In this document: one piece after another, positions 1-11,501 of the stretch
How the letters are laid out: the number at the start of each line of letters is the position of its first letter
Numbering within the stretch: the stretch's first letter is position 1
DNA from: Endomychus coccineus
Taxonomy: Eukaryota > Arthropoda > Insecta > Coleoptera > Endomychidae
Length of the DNA: 64,000 nucleotides
Direction: 5' to 3'
NCBI GenBank assembly: GCA_958510875.1
Contig: OY294069.1
Coordinates: 164,609,111-164,673,110, forward strand
The notes under the pieces: model-generated
Seen by the model: the letters and a program-made list of their open reading frames with translations, nothing else
What the model was told of the DNA's origin: nothing
Databases searched by the model: none
Made by a program: the position numbers and the translations under genes

Positions 1-1410
1 TTTCTATACTCATTGAAGGTACTCATTGCAATTATTTCTTGAGATCTTAGTGTTTTATAATTAATTCTTTGATGGAAGTACATCTTTAGAATCCTGTAGT
101 CTTTATAATTATTGTAAATGAACATAATAAATTACTTCATAGGGCTTCCCAGAATTATCATTAGAATTACTTCATGAATAATGGGGAAATTTTATTCATA
201 TTTGAGATTATTTGAATATTAATAATAGTAATATTATCAAATTTAATAAATCCTGCAGTTAGTTGTATGGATCAATGTGCCACCAAACATTTTTTCCTCG
301 AAGTATAACATTTGGAGTATGAGTCTTTACTTGGAGCAGAAACATTCAAAGTTGAGTTTACAAATCTGAACAAGAATAAAAATTCTTTTTAGATATTTCC
401 ATTCTATGCTCTATGCATATGATCCGCCAAAAGATTTTATCTATTTGTTCTATACCCATGTTACAGTGCGTAAAACCATTACCAGTTGCTGGAACAATCA
501 TTACCAAATGCTATTATTCATAGTGAATAGATCCATCTTCTGGATCTGAAAGGTGAAATTTCGAAACTTCAAGCATATACCCGATTAAAACCATAGTGCT
601 GTTATGTCTGGATATAAATCTGTCTTCTAAGGAACTAGAGACATTTGACATTTTGTTCATAAATAGTTCTCGTTTTATGTTTACTTTTCTTTCTATACTC
701 ATTGAAGGTACTCATTGCAATTATTTCTTGAGATCTTAGTGTTTTATAATTAATTCTTTGATGGAAGTACATCTTTAGAATCCTGTAGTCTTTATAATTA
801 TTGTAAATGAACATAATAAATTACTTCATAGGGCTTCCCAGAATTATCATTAGAATTACTTCATGAATAATGGGGAAATTTTATTCATATTTGAGATTAT
901 TTGAATATTTATAATAGTAATATTATCAAATTTAATAAATCCTGCAGTTAGTTGTATGGATCAATAAGCCACCAAACATTTTTTCCTCGAAGTGTAACAT
1001 TTGGAGTATGAGTCTTTACTTGGAGCAGAAACATTCAAAGTTGAGTTTACAAATCTGAACAAGAATAAAAATTCTTTTTAGATATTTCCATTCTATGCTC
1101 TATGCATATGATCCGCCAAAAGATTTCATCTATTTGTTCTATACCCATGTTACAGTGCGTAAAACCATTACCAGTTGCTGGAACAATCATTACCAAATGC
1201 TATTATTCATAGTGAATAGATCCATCTTCTGGATCTGAAAGGTGAAATTTCGAAACTTCAAGCATATACCCGATTAAAACCATAGTGCTGTTATGTCTTG
1301 ATATAAATCTGTCTTCTAAGGAACTAGAGACATTTGACATTTTGTTCATAAATGGTTCTCGTTTTATGTTTACTTTTCTTTCTATACTCATTGAAGGTAC
1401 TCATTGCAAT
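1..1410. repeat. Two-copy 689-bp tandem duplication plus a 32-bp partial third copy
   Basis: Bases 1-689 recur at 690-1378 almost without change; only about half a dozen substitutions are visible, for example near 230/909, 267/956, 308/997 and 610/1299. The third copy begins at 1379 and stops after about 32 bases, where the sequence enters the RNase H remnant. Such high identity makes this one of the youngest events in the window, or a gene-converted one. Each copy has a 62-codon minus-strand frame (514-702 and 1203-1391) with one amino-acid difference. I do not recognise the peptide and do not call it a gene. An assembly artefact is possible because the first copy begins exactly at the window edge. 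Confidence 0.93.
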
Positions 1411-1470
1411 CGACATGAAAAAATTATCCATTTTGATCCTTTCTAGACTATTTTCAAGATAATGCCTGAT
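1403..1470. repeat. 66-bp segment repeated directly at 1982-2047
   Basis: The stretch starting attgcaatcgacatg and ending aagataatgcctg occurs at 1403-1470 and again at 1982-2047 with only a few differences, at either end of the RNase H remnant. The second copy is part of the RNase H reading frame, so the first is probably a partial internal duplication or a rearrangement join. It is also exactly where the 689-bp tandem array breaks off. Confidence 0.8.
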
Positions 1471-2045
1471 AATCTGTAATCTGTAATCGCTTGAAGTGCG
1501 ACATACGGGGCAGTTCCCTCCAGTAGGCTTGGTGCTCTGTCTCGAGCCATTTTTGAATAACAGATTTTGCTGTGGCATGAGAGATGACACCGGTTGGCTC
1601 TGTTCCAATCAGTGGTTGTTCCGCCCCCGCTTTAGCGAGTGCGACGACATTTTCAGTCCCTTCTCGTCTGGTTTTGTCAGACTCCCATACGAGTGTCACT
1701 CTATTGGGGTTCTTTACTAGTGCCGTTAGTTATTTTACCATATCGAGTACACTTTGTGAGGTGATTATGATGACTCCAGTGTTTTAAGCACTGTTAGGTT
1801 GCTCACTATGATTGTGGTTTGTCTATTCTCATAGGCTCTCTCCCTCATAATTCGAGCACATGTTGTAATTGCTACTTTTTTTGCTTGGAATTCTGTCGCA
1901 AGTGTCCCTAGGTTCAAAGAAATTATTTCTCCTTGGTCCGTTGTCTCGGCTAGTCCAGCATCTGTACTTTTCTTGGTTCTTATTGCAATCGACATGAAAA
2001 AATTATCCATTTTGATGTTTGCTAGACTATTTTTAAGATAATGCC
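1405..2045 (-). pseudogene. Broken RNase H domain of a non-LTR retrotransposon
   Basis: Read on the minus strand, 2010-1765 ends with a decayed form of the RNase H strand containing the SDSQAALKAL box (here ivSNLTVLKTLES). In another frame, 1699-1454 reads LVWESDKTRREGTENVVALAKAG followed by GTEP, matching the usual VPGHxGIxGNExADxLAKxGA block and the GPEP block after it. RNase H in this position is typical of R1, LOA and I-type non-LTR elements, where it removes template RNA during target-primed reverse transcription. The two halves are in different frames, so the gene is dead. No reverse transcriptase is attached on this strand. Both ends carry a copy of the same 66-bp segment (see the separate repeat). 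Confidence 0.72.
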
Positions 2046-2369
2046 TGTCTAGGCCTGCACGATCATGGAGACCAATTTATGTGTCTGGGTAAGACGACGG
2101 ACTGTTGTTTTCGGGTATCCAGTCAGGTTTTGGTTCACAACAGCATTATTATTGTCAGAGTGACCAGTACCTGCACGTACATGACTTATTATGTCTGAGG
2201 TCGAACCCACTTTTTCAACCCTTGATTATGTTGATTATTGACTGAAATATTCGCAGCAAATCCAACTATGAATCCTAAAGGGGAGGACCTCCCTACTATT
2301 AATAACAATATACCTCAACTTGTCTCTCATTAGTGCACCAGCAGAATTCTGCTCAGTCTCAGTACCAAA
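2046..2369. other. No gene seen
   Basis: This AT-rich stretch links the minus-strand RNase H piece to the plus-strand reverse transcriptase. I see no frame, palindrome or motif in it that I can support. Confidence 0.5.
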
Positions 2370-2925
2370 AAGGCTATGAGGCTAGATGGAATTCGGCCTT
2401 CCATTTTCAAGAAATGTGCTCAAGAATTGAGATTTCTTGGCAGATTGTTTAACCTTTCATGCAATTTTGATGTATGTTTCCTTCTGAGTGAGAAACAATA
2501 AGAGTCTAACCACTTAAAAAAAAGTAAAAGGGTCTTTCTTAAACTGTAGACCCATTGTACTACTAGCTGCAATCTCTAAAGTCATGGAGAGAGCAATCAA
2601 CGTCGAGCTCATCCGATATAGAAATAAAGAGCTAAAAAACCTGCTCGCCTACGCAGCACGTATTCAGATCTAGCAATGGATATCCTGAAGCATTTAACTG
2701 GGTTTGGCATTGAGACCATTTTGAGTAATCACCATCATATGGTTTGCCGTCGCAAGTGGGTCCTTCACTATCGAATTCTTTTTCAGGTGGATCACCCATT
2801 GTGATGGTTAACGTATTGCTCTATAATAAAATGGCTATCGATACTGGAATTCCGCAAGGATCTGTCTTGGCACCAACCTTATTTCTGCTTCGTATCAACT
2901 ATCCCCTCTTGTTCAATCCATAGCT
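2370..2925 (+). pseudogene. CR1-like non-LTR reverse transcriptase fragment
   Basis: Frame-shifted plus-strand translation gives, in order: KAMRLDGIRPSIFKKCAQEL (the Kxx-GPDGIPxxxLK block), CRPIVLLAAISKVMERAIN (the NYRPISLLxxxSKVxER block near 2545-2605), and TGIPQGSVLAPTLFLL near 2845-2890, the PQGS block before the catalytic YADD motif. This order and spacing identify the finger and palm of a CR1/Jockey-type reverse transcriptase, which copies element RNA at a nicked chromosomal target. The fragment ends before YADD. Stops and frame shifts separate the blocks, so it is inactive. The same blocks recur in the minus-strand element at 56.2-58.2 kb, which suggests a related family. Confidence 0.8.
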
Positions 2926-3269
2926 TTGTGGAATATAATACACTTCATACCATTTTTTCCTCTGGAGCCCCTAATTATCGAAGTAAGCCAGAAGGGCGAA
3001 ACGGAGACCTTATAATCTACTATTCGATTAGTTGGTGATATCACACATACGAATTCATTGATCTCTCTAGAACCATTCCTATACATATTTCCGTGATCGA
3101 TGGTCTTCGAAAATCTCGTTTGTTATTCCACTGCAATTCTAGAATGGTAAAGTAGATCCTTCATATTATACCAGGAACGCATTACCAATCTCTTGAAAAA
3201 GGCAAAAATATTGAGTAATAATGCCGAATTTTCAATTTATTCTGAACTCTGGATAAGGAAAAACATGAG

Positions 3270-3860
3270 CATAAGAAGTGAGGCATGGTGAAAAGTATCT
3301 GAAAAATAAAATAGATGGCGCCGCAATCGGAAATCTCGTGTGCCATTTGTGATGTACCATATTTAACTAGAACGCATTGAAATTTTCAGAGTGATATGTA
3401 ATTCAGTTCTGTTTTGACACTTATCCAAAGCAACAACCTTGAACATTTTTGTAAGCATGGAAAGAAGTGAATTTCGCGTCTTGATTAAACATTCTTTCTT
3501 GCGTGGAAAAAACATTACGTAAGCCAAAGTATCGCTTGTTGAACATTATGAACACCCCTCGCCATTGATTGGAACGATTCACAAGTGGTTTACTGATTTT
3601 CGTTGTAGTAGTATGACCACAAAGGACCCCGAACGTTCTGGTCGTCCAATTGAGGTTACAATGTCAGAAATTGACAATAAAGTCCATGGTATGATATAGG
3701 ACGATCAAAGAGTTAAGGTGCACGAGATTGCTGAGGCTATGTGACTCTCAACCGAATGGGTACGGAACATTTTGCATACATTTTTGAATATGAGAAAGCT
3801 ATCTGCCAGATTGGTGGTTCCGTATTCGTAATAAGACCGAAGAAAAGAAATTTACAGTTT
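3270..3860 (+). pseudogene. Mariner transposase, N-terminal half, with 5' UTR and degraded terminal repeat
   Basis: A frame starting with the ATG at about 3459 reads MERSEFRVLIKH, then a paired-like helix-turn-helix with the landmarks GTIHKWFTDF, ERSGRP, VHEIAEAM and STEWVRNILH, ending near MRKLSAR. This is the DNA-binding half of a mariner (D,D34D) transposase, which binds the terminal inverted repeats. In-frame stops occur after GKNIT and at two later points. The catalytic half is absent. About 180 bp upstream, near 3285-3320, is a sequence matching the mariner end at 52155-52200 (…ctgaaaaataaaa…gatggcgcc). The two copies are diverged relatives. A helix-turn-helix domestication is unlikely given three stops. 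Confidence 0.85.
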
Positions 3861-6800
3861 GCCTTTTCAGAAAAATACTAAATCAGACATATTTCAATAT
3901 ACCTTTTTCCCAACATTTTGGTATTTTAGTATCCTATGAGCACCCACGATTGATACACATAACTATGCATAAGTGAATTATTCACATTCTGTAAGAAATT
4001 GTTTTGATGAATTATCACGAATTGGCCGCTAAAGCGAACAACGACCCATTAGTTATCATTACAAAGGCGACCTCAACGTTTCCATGTTCAAAACAATTTA
4101 TAGACACTAATGAAAGTATATCGAATTTATTACCTATTGTATAATGAATATCGAACTTGAGCGATAATTGCAGAACCAGTAGCATCTTTTCAAATTACGC
4201 TTTCAGAAAATAATGATATATTAATACCCAAGAGTGCTACTAGTATGTAAAATAGCTTTATAATCTATATGGAGCGATGTATGTATTTGACCGAAGGCAT
4301 TTATGCAGTACACCATCGCTTAGAAGCGTCGAGCTCATCGCTTCGTTCTAGCGTACGAAAGGTCTGTTCGACTTTACCAAATAGTGGTAGGAGATTCGAA
4401 TATTAGTGAGCCTACGCGGAGTGTGTCTATAATGATATATGTGGAATATACTGGGAATACGCAGAGGCGGTGGTAAAATGGCGCATGGCTAGGGGCAAAT
4501 TGTAAAATGTTCAACTAATATAGCTTATTATTATTGGTTGGCTGTAATCGAGCTTATTTTAGACCATGGAACTATGTAGCCTCCGTTTTAATTTATTCAT
4601 TTCACTAGAATTGATAACAATGATTTATTTTAGCTTATTAATGTTGACGGTCTGTGAAATTATAATCAAGAGTAGAATCGATGATGTAAGCTCTAGCAAC
4701 ACTTACGTTGCCATATTATGTTGTTATATTTGGAAATTACCAATACACCTAACGCCAAACTTGAACTGAGTCCTTAGTTGCACCACATTTGCTTTTATTG
4801 ATGTAAAAACATGTTGTCTAGAGGTTCTGTTCGACATTTTCTCAACAAGATATAAGAACATGTCAGTGTTGTGAATCAAGACAGAGATAGCGTAGCGAAC
4901 GAAGTGTTCACTTGAATCGGGTTATATGGCACAAGGTATGTTTTCGCGCCAAATGGGAAATGCAATCCACTCGAAATTTTGACACAAACTAGATATGAAG
5001 CTCTGAATTTACAGGTATAAATATTCAATCTCCTACTTTTAGCCATGTCCGAGTGGTTGAAAAGAGCCGTACATCGAACTAGTCGACGCCATTTGCTTTA
5101 TTTTATACGTCTTTTTGTACGTTAACTATGTGGCCGATTGTAGAGAGAAATAGGGGCGTACACATACCGGAGAGTCCTCTATAGTCCTCTATGGGCGGCC
5201 GTTGAAGGAACTAGGTTTATCAGAAGTCTGAACTTTGTGTGCCAAAGCCGCTTTCTTTTTTTGATGCCGACTCGTCGATTGATTCATTTTCATGTATTTG
5301 TGACATACTATAATAGACTATCCACTTCCAAGATAGAGTGCATGTAAGCAAATGAATGCGACGTTCACGTGAATCGAATAGTCACATCTATAGATGGCAA
5401 GATTAATCGATTAATCGATCGTTTGAATATACGAATTATGGTAATCGTTGACTGATTAAATCATTGAATAAAAAATAAGTTTTTGATGATGAGATTATTG
5501 AAGTATTTTGAAAATTTTGGATTGTCGAAAATTTCATAAGGGAATAATCTCCATTATTCTCCATTCCTAATTGATTTCAATGAAACATCGTAATAATACG
5601 TTTTCGATGATGGGAAAATCAATTCCAACATTAGTTAGAACCTCAGCCGATGATTAATCGAATTACAGCATTACGAGACCTAGAATTCTAGCCATTCCAT
5701 AACCAATAACGCCAATGAAATCATACTTTTGACGAATGATGTTTTGGAGAAACGGAAGGGTCAATAGAAAAGCTAGGATTTTGTTGCTCTCATCAATACG
5801 AACATTTTGACCTTGGCCATGACACCAGACAAATTACCAAAAGAAGCACAACTCTCCTGCACTATATCTCAGTATATAAAAGTTATGTGTGACTAGTGAA
5901 ATTGGATTGTGAGTATTAATTATTTCTTTCTTTTTAAATTGAATCACTCCTACCAAACAAGGGACCTTAAGGCCGCACACTGTATTTTCATATAGAAGCA
6001 GAAATATCATAACTTCCTTGAATAGAATGAATAGGCTGTTACATTATCTCCTCTGCATTTATCACATTTTGAAAGTTAAATTACTTTTGAACACTGCTAG
6101 AATGCAATGTATTATGTATCAGTTATATAGGAAAAAACATCGACATCGGGTTTCGAAATCACCTCCCTCCAACTACAAAGTAATCGTGTATCGAAGACAC
6201 TAGCTTGATTACAGCTATGGAATATGTTCTTGAATTCATCGTATTCCGCCAAAATTCGGAAACAGTTTCAAGTTCGAAAATTCCAAAAATATCTTGGTTC
6301 AAAACGCTACAGATTATTTTAAAAAGTGTAGATTCATGGTTGATGTCTCACTTTGTCAGTCACATTCTTATTATGAGACCTGAAGTCAAACACGTCTCTT
6401 CAAATTCAAAAATAATCATCTGAGAGCAGATGATTTTCAATTCGAAATGTATCGTCTCCGCATTGATATTCAGCTCACCTATTTTTAATTCGGCATTGCC
6501 TTTCGAATTACATGCGAAAAGGAACTGTGTAGATGTATATAGCTCGCGGGTGAGTCGGTAAATAATAACCCATACACATGTAGAAGATTGAATCTACGGT
6601 ATCAGAGCGCGATCTGAAAACGTTAAACACATACTTTGTTGGTGCATGATGGACTCGTAATTAGACGGTGTGCCTGTCACGTGTCTTTCATTCGTTCTAA
6701 TCACATGGTAGACACATGTTGTGTACTAGACACATTTACCCCAGCCTCGATATCGTATACCATGTTTTGCTCTTGGACTTGGACCAAAGATTGAATAGAA

Positions 6801-6879
6801 ACAACGAATTAGCTACTACAATATGCAGTTTGAACGTATACTGTCTTCATCGAATCAATGACATGACGTTATACTTGGT
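3861..6879. other. Three kilobases without a recognisable gene
   Basis: I find no supported coding region here. Visible pieces are an AT-rich background, a short octamer-type palindrome around 5405-5425 (attaatcgattaatcgat), and two similar short segments near 4890-4915 and 5360-5385 sharing gcgacgttcacgtgaatcg-like sequence. The open frames of 60-72 codons near 4566, 6018 and 6205 have no recognisable motif and are probably chance. Confidence 0.5.
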
Positions 6880-7860
6880 TATTTGTACAACCAAGTCACC
6901 TCAACAATTTCCCTAAATAACTGCCTCGCAATTCCAATATGCTCTTACTTAGACATAGAGGGCGCACCTTCAACTAATCCACAACCGAAAGTATCTGCGA
7001 AGCCCTCAAGGATGAAGGAGTTCATAGTTAGTAAGTACCTGAATTCAGAACATGCTGAAAAACAGGTATATCTAAGTGTCTAGAGCTGACACCACGATTA
7101 GTGGCTCTGTGGAAAATGGATGTACCCACCATCTGAAACGTAGTTGTCGATGGTGAATTGAGGAAATTAACCAATCTAGTACGCCGACGACATACTAATA
7201 ATCGTCAGAGGAAATGATGGACCGACCATACAATCAGCTCTGACAGCACTGAATGGATGGTGCAGCGATAGAGGATTGAATATTAAACCTGAGAAAGCAG
7301 AAATTGTGATTTTCACTAGGAAGTATAAAACAGTACTCACCAGAGAACTGATTTTAGCAGGTCAGGTGACAAAAATCAGTGACCACCCTAGGCAGGAGTT
7401 ATTTTAGACGAGAAATTCTATGGAAATCACAACTAGAACAACAATACCACAAATTCACTGCAGCCTTCTGTTTGTGAAGAAGAGCTGTTGGCCACAATTG
7501 AGACCTCAGCCAAGACATAATATGGATCTTCGAAGCCATCCTCCTTGGTGGAGTGATGGGAAAGAACACAGCTGAGAACGAGCAGATCAATCCTGAAGCA
7601 TCTGAGAAGGCTATAGGTGCTGTCTTGGGAGCCACGAAAAGCGTCACCACGGTCGCACTGTAGAGCTGATGAAAATGGAACTACTCTACCCCAGACTTAT
7701 AGCAATAGGACGGTGGAAGGCAAATGGTTGCCAGACCTCACTATCAATCAGTGGTGAAACATACCCCATCTACTCAAGAAGAACGGATGGGATGACACCA
7801 CCTTTGATGAGAAGTATCGTATAAGAATACGCCAAGAGGAGATTGGTTAAACAATAACCA
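6880..7860 (+). pseudogene. R1/LOA-like reverse transcriptase fragment (palm to thumb)
   Basis: Across shifted frames the plus strand shows CSYLDIEGA near 6940-6970 (catalytic block A, usually FLDIEGAFD), VVDGELRKLTN leading into the intact block YADDILIIVRG at about 7178-7213, then LNGWCSDRGLNIKPEKAEI, IVIFTRKYK, and further on WIFEAILLGGVM with LLYPRLIAIGRW. This order is that of a non-LTR reverse transcriptase of the R1/LOA group, where LVVDxLL precedes YADD. Stops separate most blocks and no RNase H follows, so this is a truncated, dead copy. It is related to the minus-strand elements at 9.6-13.2 kb and 37.7-39 kb. Confidence 0.82.
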
Positions 7861-8065
7861 ATCAGCCGTGCTGATTTTAGTCAGAAATCATGTGCAGGGT
7901 GGAGCAGGGATATACCGCAAGAGGTCAGGTAAGAGTATTTCTATATGATGATGAACATTCGTCGGTGGGAACCACTACACTAGGTGACACGTGACTCGAA
8001 AGGCAAAGGGCTTCGACCTAGGCATTAAGGGACCGCAATGCCCCCATTAACTATTAATAATAATA
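7861..8065 (+). mobile_element. Probable 3' UTR and TAA-rich tail of the R1/LOA-like fragment
   Basis: Non-coding sequence runs on from the reverse transcriptase remnant and ends in a short taataataata run near 8050-8062. Many non-LTR elements of this group end in a simple-repeat tail rather than poly(A). The end-point is inferred from that tail. Confidence 0.5.
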
Positions 8066-8084
8066 CAGATATATAAATTCTTCT

Positions 8085-8575
8085 CCAAACCAATTTTTCG
8101 AAAGAAAATTCACTCTAGTTCAATTCTTCGAAAATAAAATTGTTCCAAATGAAGGTTCATCGAAAGATTATTTTTCGAAATGAAAATTGATGTAATTGAT
8201 GATTTCGATAGAAGGATCATTTTTCGAGCCAAAGATCATTTTTCGAAAAAAGGATCATTTCTCGAGAGAAAGAAAATGGCAAAAGCCACAGATGCAGAAA
8301 TAAGAAGAGTTTGTCATACAAATAATCAGCACAAACTGAAAATAAACAATTTTGTTTACATACGCTGAACCTAAACTAACCTAATGTAACAGAATACAGA
8401 ATACAAAACCAGGTATGATGCAAGAGGTGAAGGTATAATGAAATCTATAGTAATACTCGAATTGGACATTCGTAGGATCCTAATTTCGAATAATTATTTT
8501 TTCGAACACTTTTCCGTTCGAAGAATTCAATTCGAACAATTTTCGTTCGAAAAATAGCTTTCACTCAGTACAGAA
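8085..8575. repeat. MITE-like palindrome rich in TTCGAA
   Basis: The left arm (8085-8275) carries repeated atttttcgaa and ttcgaaag units with imperfect spacers of about 20 bp. The right arm (8484-8570) is its approximate reverse complement, with gaacaattttcgttcgaaaaatagc matching the start of the left arm. About 200 bp of unrelated sequence lies between. This has the shape of a non-autonomous terminal-inverted-repeat element. No target duplication is evident, so ends are approximate. Confidence 0.6.
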
Positions 8576-9599
8576 GGTATTGGCTATCTCCGTCAAACCA
8601 GGTTTATTCAATTTTTACAGTTGATAACAAATTACAGAGTTGCCGATATAAACTAAAGAATTATTAAATTGAGTTAACAGCTCCATGTTCACCTTTCAGA
8701 ATTCTCTAGAGCGGTATATCATATTCTATATTACGTTGAAATTTTATCCAAATCACCTGCTATCAGGTTGACCTTGATCCATTACGTCTTATCATTGTTT
8801 CAGCGAACAAGACGTAGTAAGATTGGATTCTTTATTAAATTATTCAATCCAATAATAATGACCTATCCCAATAACTCAATCCGATGTAATAAAAAACGAG
8901 CTTGCGGAATAGGCTCCTAGAAATATAAAGTGAAGAGTGAAATACGTTTGCTGTATGAAATATTTTGCCATCCAATAGACTATATACATGGCAAAAATAT
9001 ATAATTAATATACAAACTTTCAAATCCTCACAACACCCATTATACGCCCTCCGCCCAAGTGGGATGTCTGTTGTTACAGATGAAAGCATTAGTGATCACA
9101 TGAATAATGAGATTCAAATCAGAATAAACCGATTGCAACAATAAAGAAGTTATAATAGTCGGGCGAACTTCAAACAGTTCTGACCTGGTATTTCCACCCT
9201 GCTGATATCTGCAGGTGAGCTACCTGACATAGCAACTCCAACATCAATGGAAGTAACAACAAATACATGCCGAGAACACCTGACTCCAACCTGTAAGGGC
9301 CAATGTGTACGAATATTTTACAATAGACATAGACACATTTCACCCGAATCAACTTGGATGAACCCCTTCAAGAGCGGCGCGGTTTCGCTTGGTAGGCGAA
9401 GGCGGTGCCTCACCAAATAAATCAATCCCACGAATAGAAAGATAATATCACTATTCAATTATACGTATTCCAACAAGAATCAAATATTGCAAAGCATTGC
9501 GAGATAAATATTGGTTGGATTTATTTAAAAGGCAGATGAAGTATTCACTTCACAAGCTTACACCCTACAACCAACTAGTCATGAAATCAGTTCAATAGT
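8576..9599. other. About 1 kb with no recognisable gene
   Basis: Open frames at 8844-9089 and 9170-9352 (minus) show no family motif. A small GC-rich patch at 9368-9412 (gagcggcgcggtttcgc…) stands out from the AT-rich surroundings, but I cannot assign it. Confidence 0.45.
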
Positions 9600-9872
9600 T
9601 CACTTTAGGCAGATCTAGTTCCTATCGTTGAGAACCTCAGCCTTGTAAGGCTTTCGCAGTAGCACAGTATATGTACTGAGGTATCCTCGTCTTCTTGGCA
9701 GAACCTGTATAAGGTTGTATCTGCCAGTCCGATATTGTTCACGTGTTTGTTGAGTTGTCAAGAGTTGAACCATGATTCTAGTTGATTCTGGCCTAGTAGG
9801 TACTCCGTGCATTTTGACGATGGTTCCTTAATGAACTCTTTGGCCTGTCTAATTCCCGGCGCCTCATTCCAC
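9600..9872 (-). pseudogene. R1/LOA-like element, C-terminal zinc-finger tail (3' part, beyond the hAT insertion)
   Basis: The minus strand from 9872 reads WWNEAPGIRQAKEFIKEPS, then after a stop CRFCQEDEDTSVHILCYCES around 9712-9645. The C-x2-C…H-x4-C arrangement (C..C, HILC, C) is the conserved knuckle that follows RNase H in R1/LOA/I-like elements. The piece joins directly to 11510-13170 once the hAT insertion and one copy of its target duplication are removed, so it is the 3' end of the same element. The knuckle cysteines are intact, but stops upstream show it is dead. Confidence 0.85.
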
Positions 9873-10327
9873 CAGTGGCGACTCCTCGAAGGAGGCTAAG
9901 GAGGCTCAGCCTCCTCACCAATTTATCTTAATGATCATTCTCCATTTTATTTCCTGTTCCTCTGATAATTCTTTAAATTTTACAATTATTTACCCGGTCT
10001 CAGTAGCTATTTTTAATCTGGCAACAGTGGCCAGAAGCTAGATTCTCTATATATCTCAAACGCTAAATACGTGTGGTCAACACAGTTGCCGTTTTCCAAG
10101 CAGTTCAATTGCCAGATAGGGTAAAAGAGCGAATATGGCAACACCCTATGTAGGCTAGCTTCTCGTACGGAATCGTCGGTCGAATGAAATACGATTACTT
10201 GCTACCGCCCTTCCGCTAGAAGAATGAGACACGTGTCGTGTTCCGTTAGTTATTGTTTTTGTACCGCGAGGCGAAGTAAGGTTAAGTAGTTAAGTTATAA
10301 TTTATCTAATCGGTGAACGTTAAAATA

Positions 10328-10680
10328 ATGAGTGACTTAGTTGCTGGTTTCTTGAAAAATCCATTCAGTGGATTAACGTATGATAGAAAAGTGTTTTGTT
10401 AAAAATAAACGGCCTTTACCGGATTTGAAAGGATTAGTGGTGACGATGACAGGTATGTTTCAAAATCGAAATACACAATAAATTATATTGCTTGCTATTT
10501 ACATCTGATACAACTTCATGTTGGGGGCACTCGGGTTATGATGATCTGAAAAATTTAGCTCGTGGTGTAGACAGACATGAAAAATCGCAGGAACATATTA
10601 CATCGAGTATTAAGTTTAAATTAACCGGTAAACAGAATATTGTTAAAGGAGGAAAACATATAATTTGGTAGACAAGAAAC
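10328..10680 (+). pseudogene. hAT transposase N-terminal piece (TTF-type zinc-finger region)
   Basis: An ATG at 10328 opens MSDLVAGFLKNPFSG. After frame changes come a YDDLKNLA-like block near 10538-10560 (tatgatgatctgaaaaatttagc) and a block resembling RHEKSQEHITSSIKFKL near 10573-10625. These resemble the TTF-type zinc-finger module of ZMYM1-like hAT transposases, which contacts DNA. Several stops are present. The piece breaks off near 10680, where the catalytic core should follow. Confidence 0.6.
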
Positions 10681-10734
10681 TACATTATAAACAACTTTAT
10701 TTATGAAATTTTAGATACTATTAAAGGTCAAATT

Positions 10735-11391
10735 GAGATTCGATTTTCCGATTTACATGAATTGAAGTTTTTCGACTTGACGAATAGAAGATTTTTCGAA
10801 TCTTTTTCAGAAGAGTTTCCCAATACACTTTTAGATAACTTAGTTCTAAAATATAAATTTTTTGATAAAATAGCACTGCACAATGAATTATGGGTTATAT
10901 ACCTACTCAGATAAAGATATTTTAGGCCAGTACGACATTCACGCCGATATGATAAAATATATGATAGACAATGATTTGCAACAAGTTTTACCTCAGTTTT
11001 ATAAACTACTTTGTTTGACACCATTCCTGTCACGTCGGCATCGGTGGAGAGATCATTTTCTACTCTCAAACGAATTAAAACTTACATGCGAAATACAATG
11101 GGCCAAAATCGTTTATACAATGTTAGTTTCATATCTATTGAAAAAGATTTACTAAAACACTTAAAACAAAATGATACATTTTATGATAATATTATTGATC
11201 ATTTTTTGCCAACTAAAGAAGTTAATAAAAATAATAAAAAAAAAACAAAATATGAAAAATTTCAAAAAAAAAATAAAAAATATCAAAAATCCAGAGAGAA
11301 AAAAACGAACAAAAAAATGTTTTGCCAAGAGAAACTCTACACCTCTACGTTGGTTCTGGCTTGGCAACAATTAATTTTGTCACTGAAGTAG
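10735..11391 (+). pseudogene. hAT transposase C-terminal dimerisation domain
   Basis: From 10735 one frame reads RFSDLHELKFFDLTN and FPNTLLDNLVLKYKFFDKIA. A shift then leads into the frame at 11011-11391 with PVTSASVERSFSTLKRIK, YMRNTMGQNRLYN, SIEKDLLKHLK and FYDNIIDHF. The SVERSFSxLKRIKTxLR(N/S)xMxxxRL signature is the hAT family C-terminal dimerisation region. Downstream is a lysine-rich, A-rich tract (11221-11320) that translates as low-complexity KKK. The ORF overlapping at 10883-11155 in another frame is a shadow. Without the catalytic middle this copy could not transpose itself. Confidence 0.9.
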
Positions 11392-11501
11392 CTGGTACGG
11401 TCGCTGTGCAAAGGTTAAATTTATTGGCTGAATAGAGTATATTTTTACAAGAACGTTTTATGTCCAGCCTCCTCTCTTAAAAAGTTCACGAGCCGCCACT
11501 G

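Larger units (their letters stand above)
9873..11501 (+). mobile_element. hAT transposon, internally deleted, with complete ends
   Basis: The left end begins CAGTGGCGACTC at 9873. The right end finishes GAGCCGCCACTG at 11501, the reverse complement of CAGTGGCGGCTC, so the 12-bp inverted repeats match at 11 of 12 positions. Directly outside both ends is CATTCCAC (9865-9872 and 11502-11509), an exact 8-bp target-site duplication as expected for hAT. Subterminal copies of ggaggct/agcctcc lie inside each end. The element is 1,629 bp, about half the usual length of autonomous relatives, because most of the catalytic region is missing between two transposase pieces. It interrupts the minus-strand R1/LOA-like element, so it is the younger insertion. 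Confidence 0.95.

Noticed and set aside
514..702. A 62-codon minus frame duplicated at 1203-1391, tempting as a small gene
   Set aside because: Both copies are identical because the DNA is a recent tandem duplication, so conservation says nothing about coding. No motif is recognised.
5041..5075. tRNA-like box A (gccatgtccgagtggttgaa)
   Set aside because: No convincing box B or acceptor stem follows at the right distance; no tRNA fold could be drawn.
5405..5425. attaatcgattaatcgat palindrome as an operator or homeobox site cluster
   Set aside because: A single short AT-rich palindrome without a neighbouring gene is not enough to call a regulatory site.
10728..11155. Frames at 10728-11069 (minus) and 10883-11155 (plus)
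   Set aside because: Both overlap the hAT dimerisation domain, which has a strong family match in a different phase.
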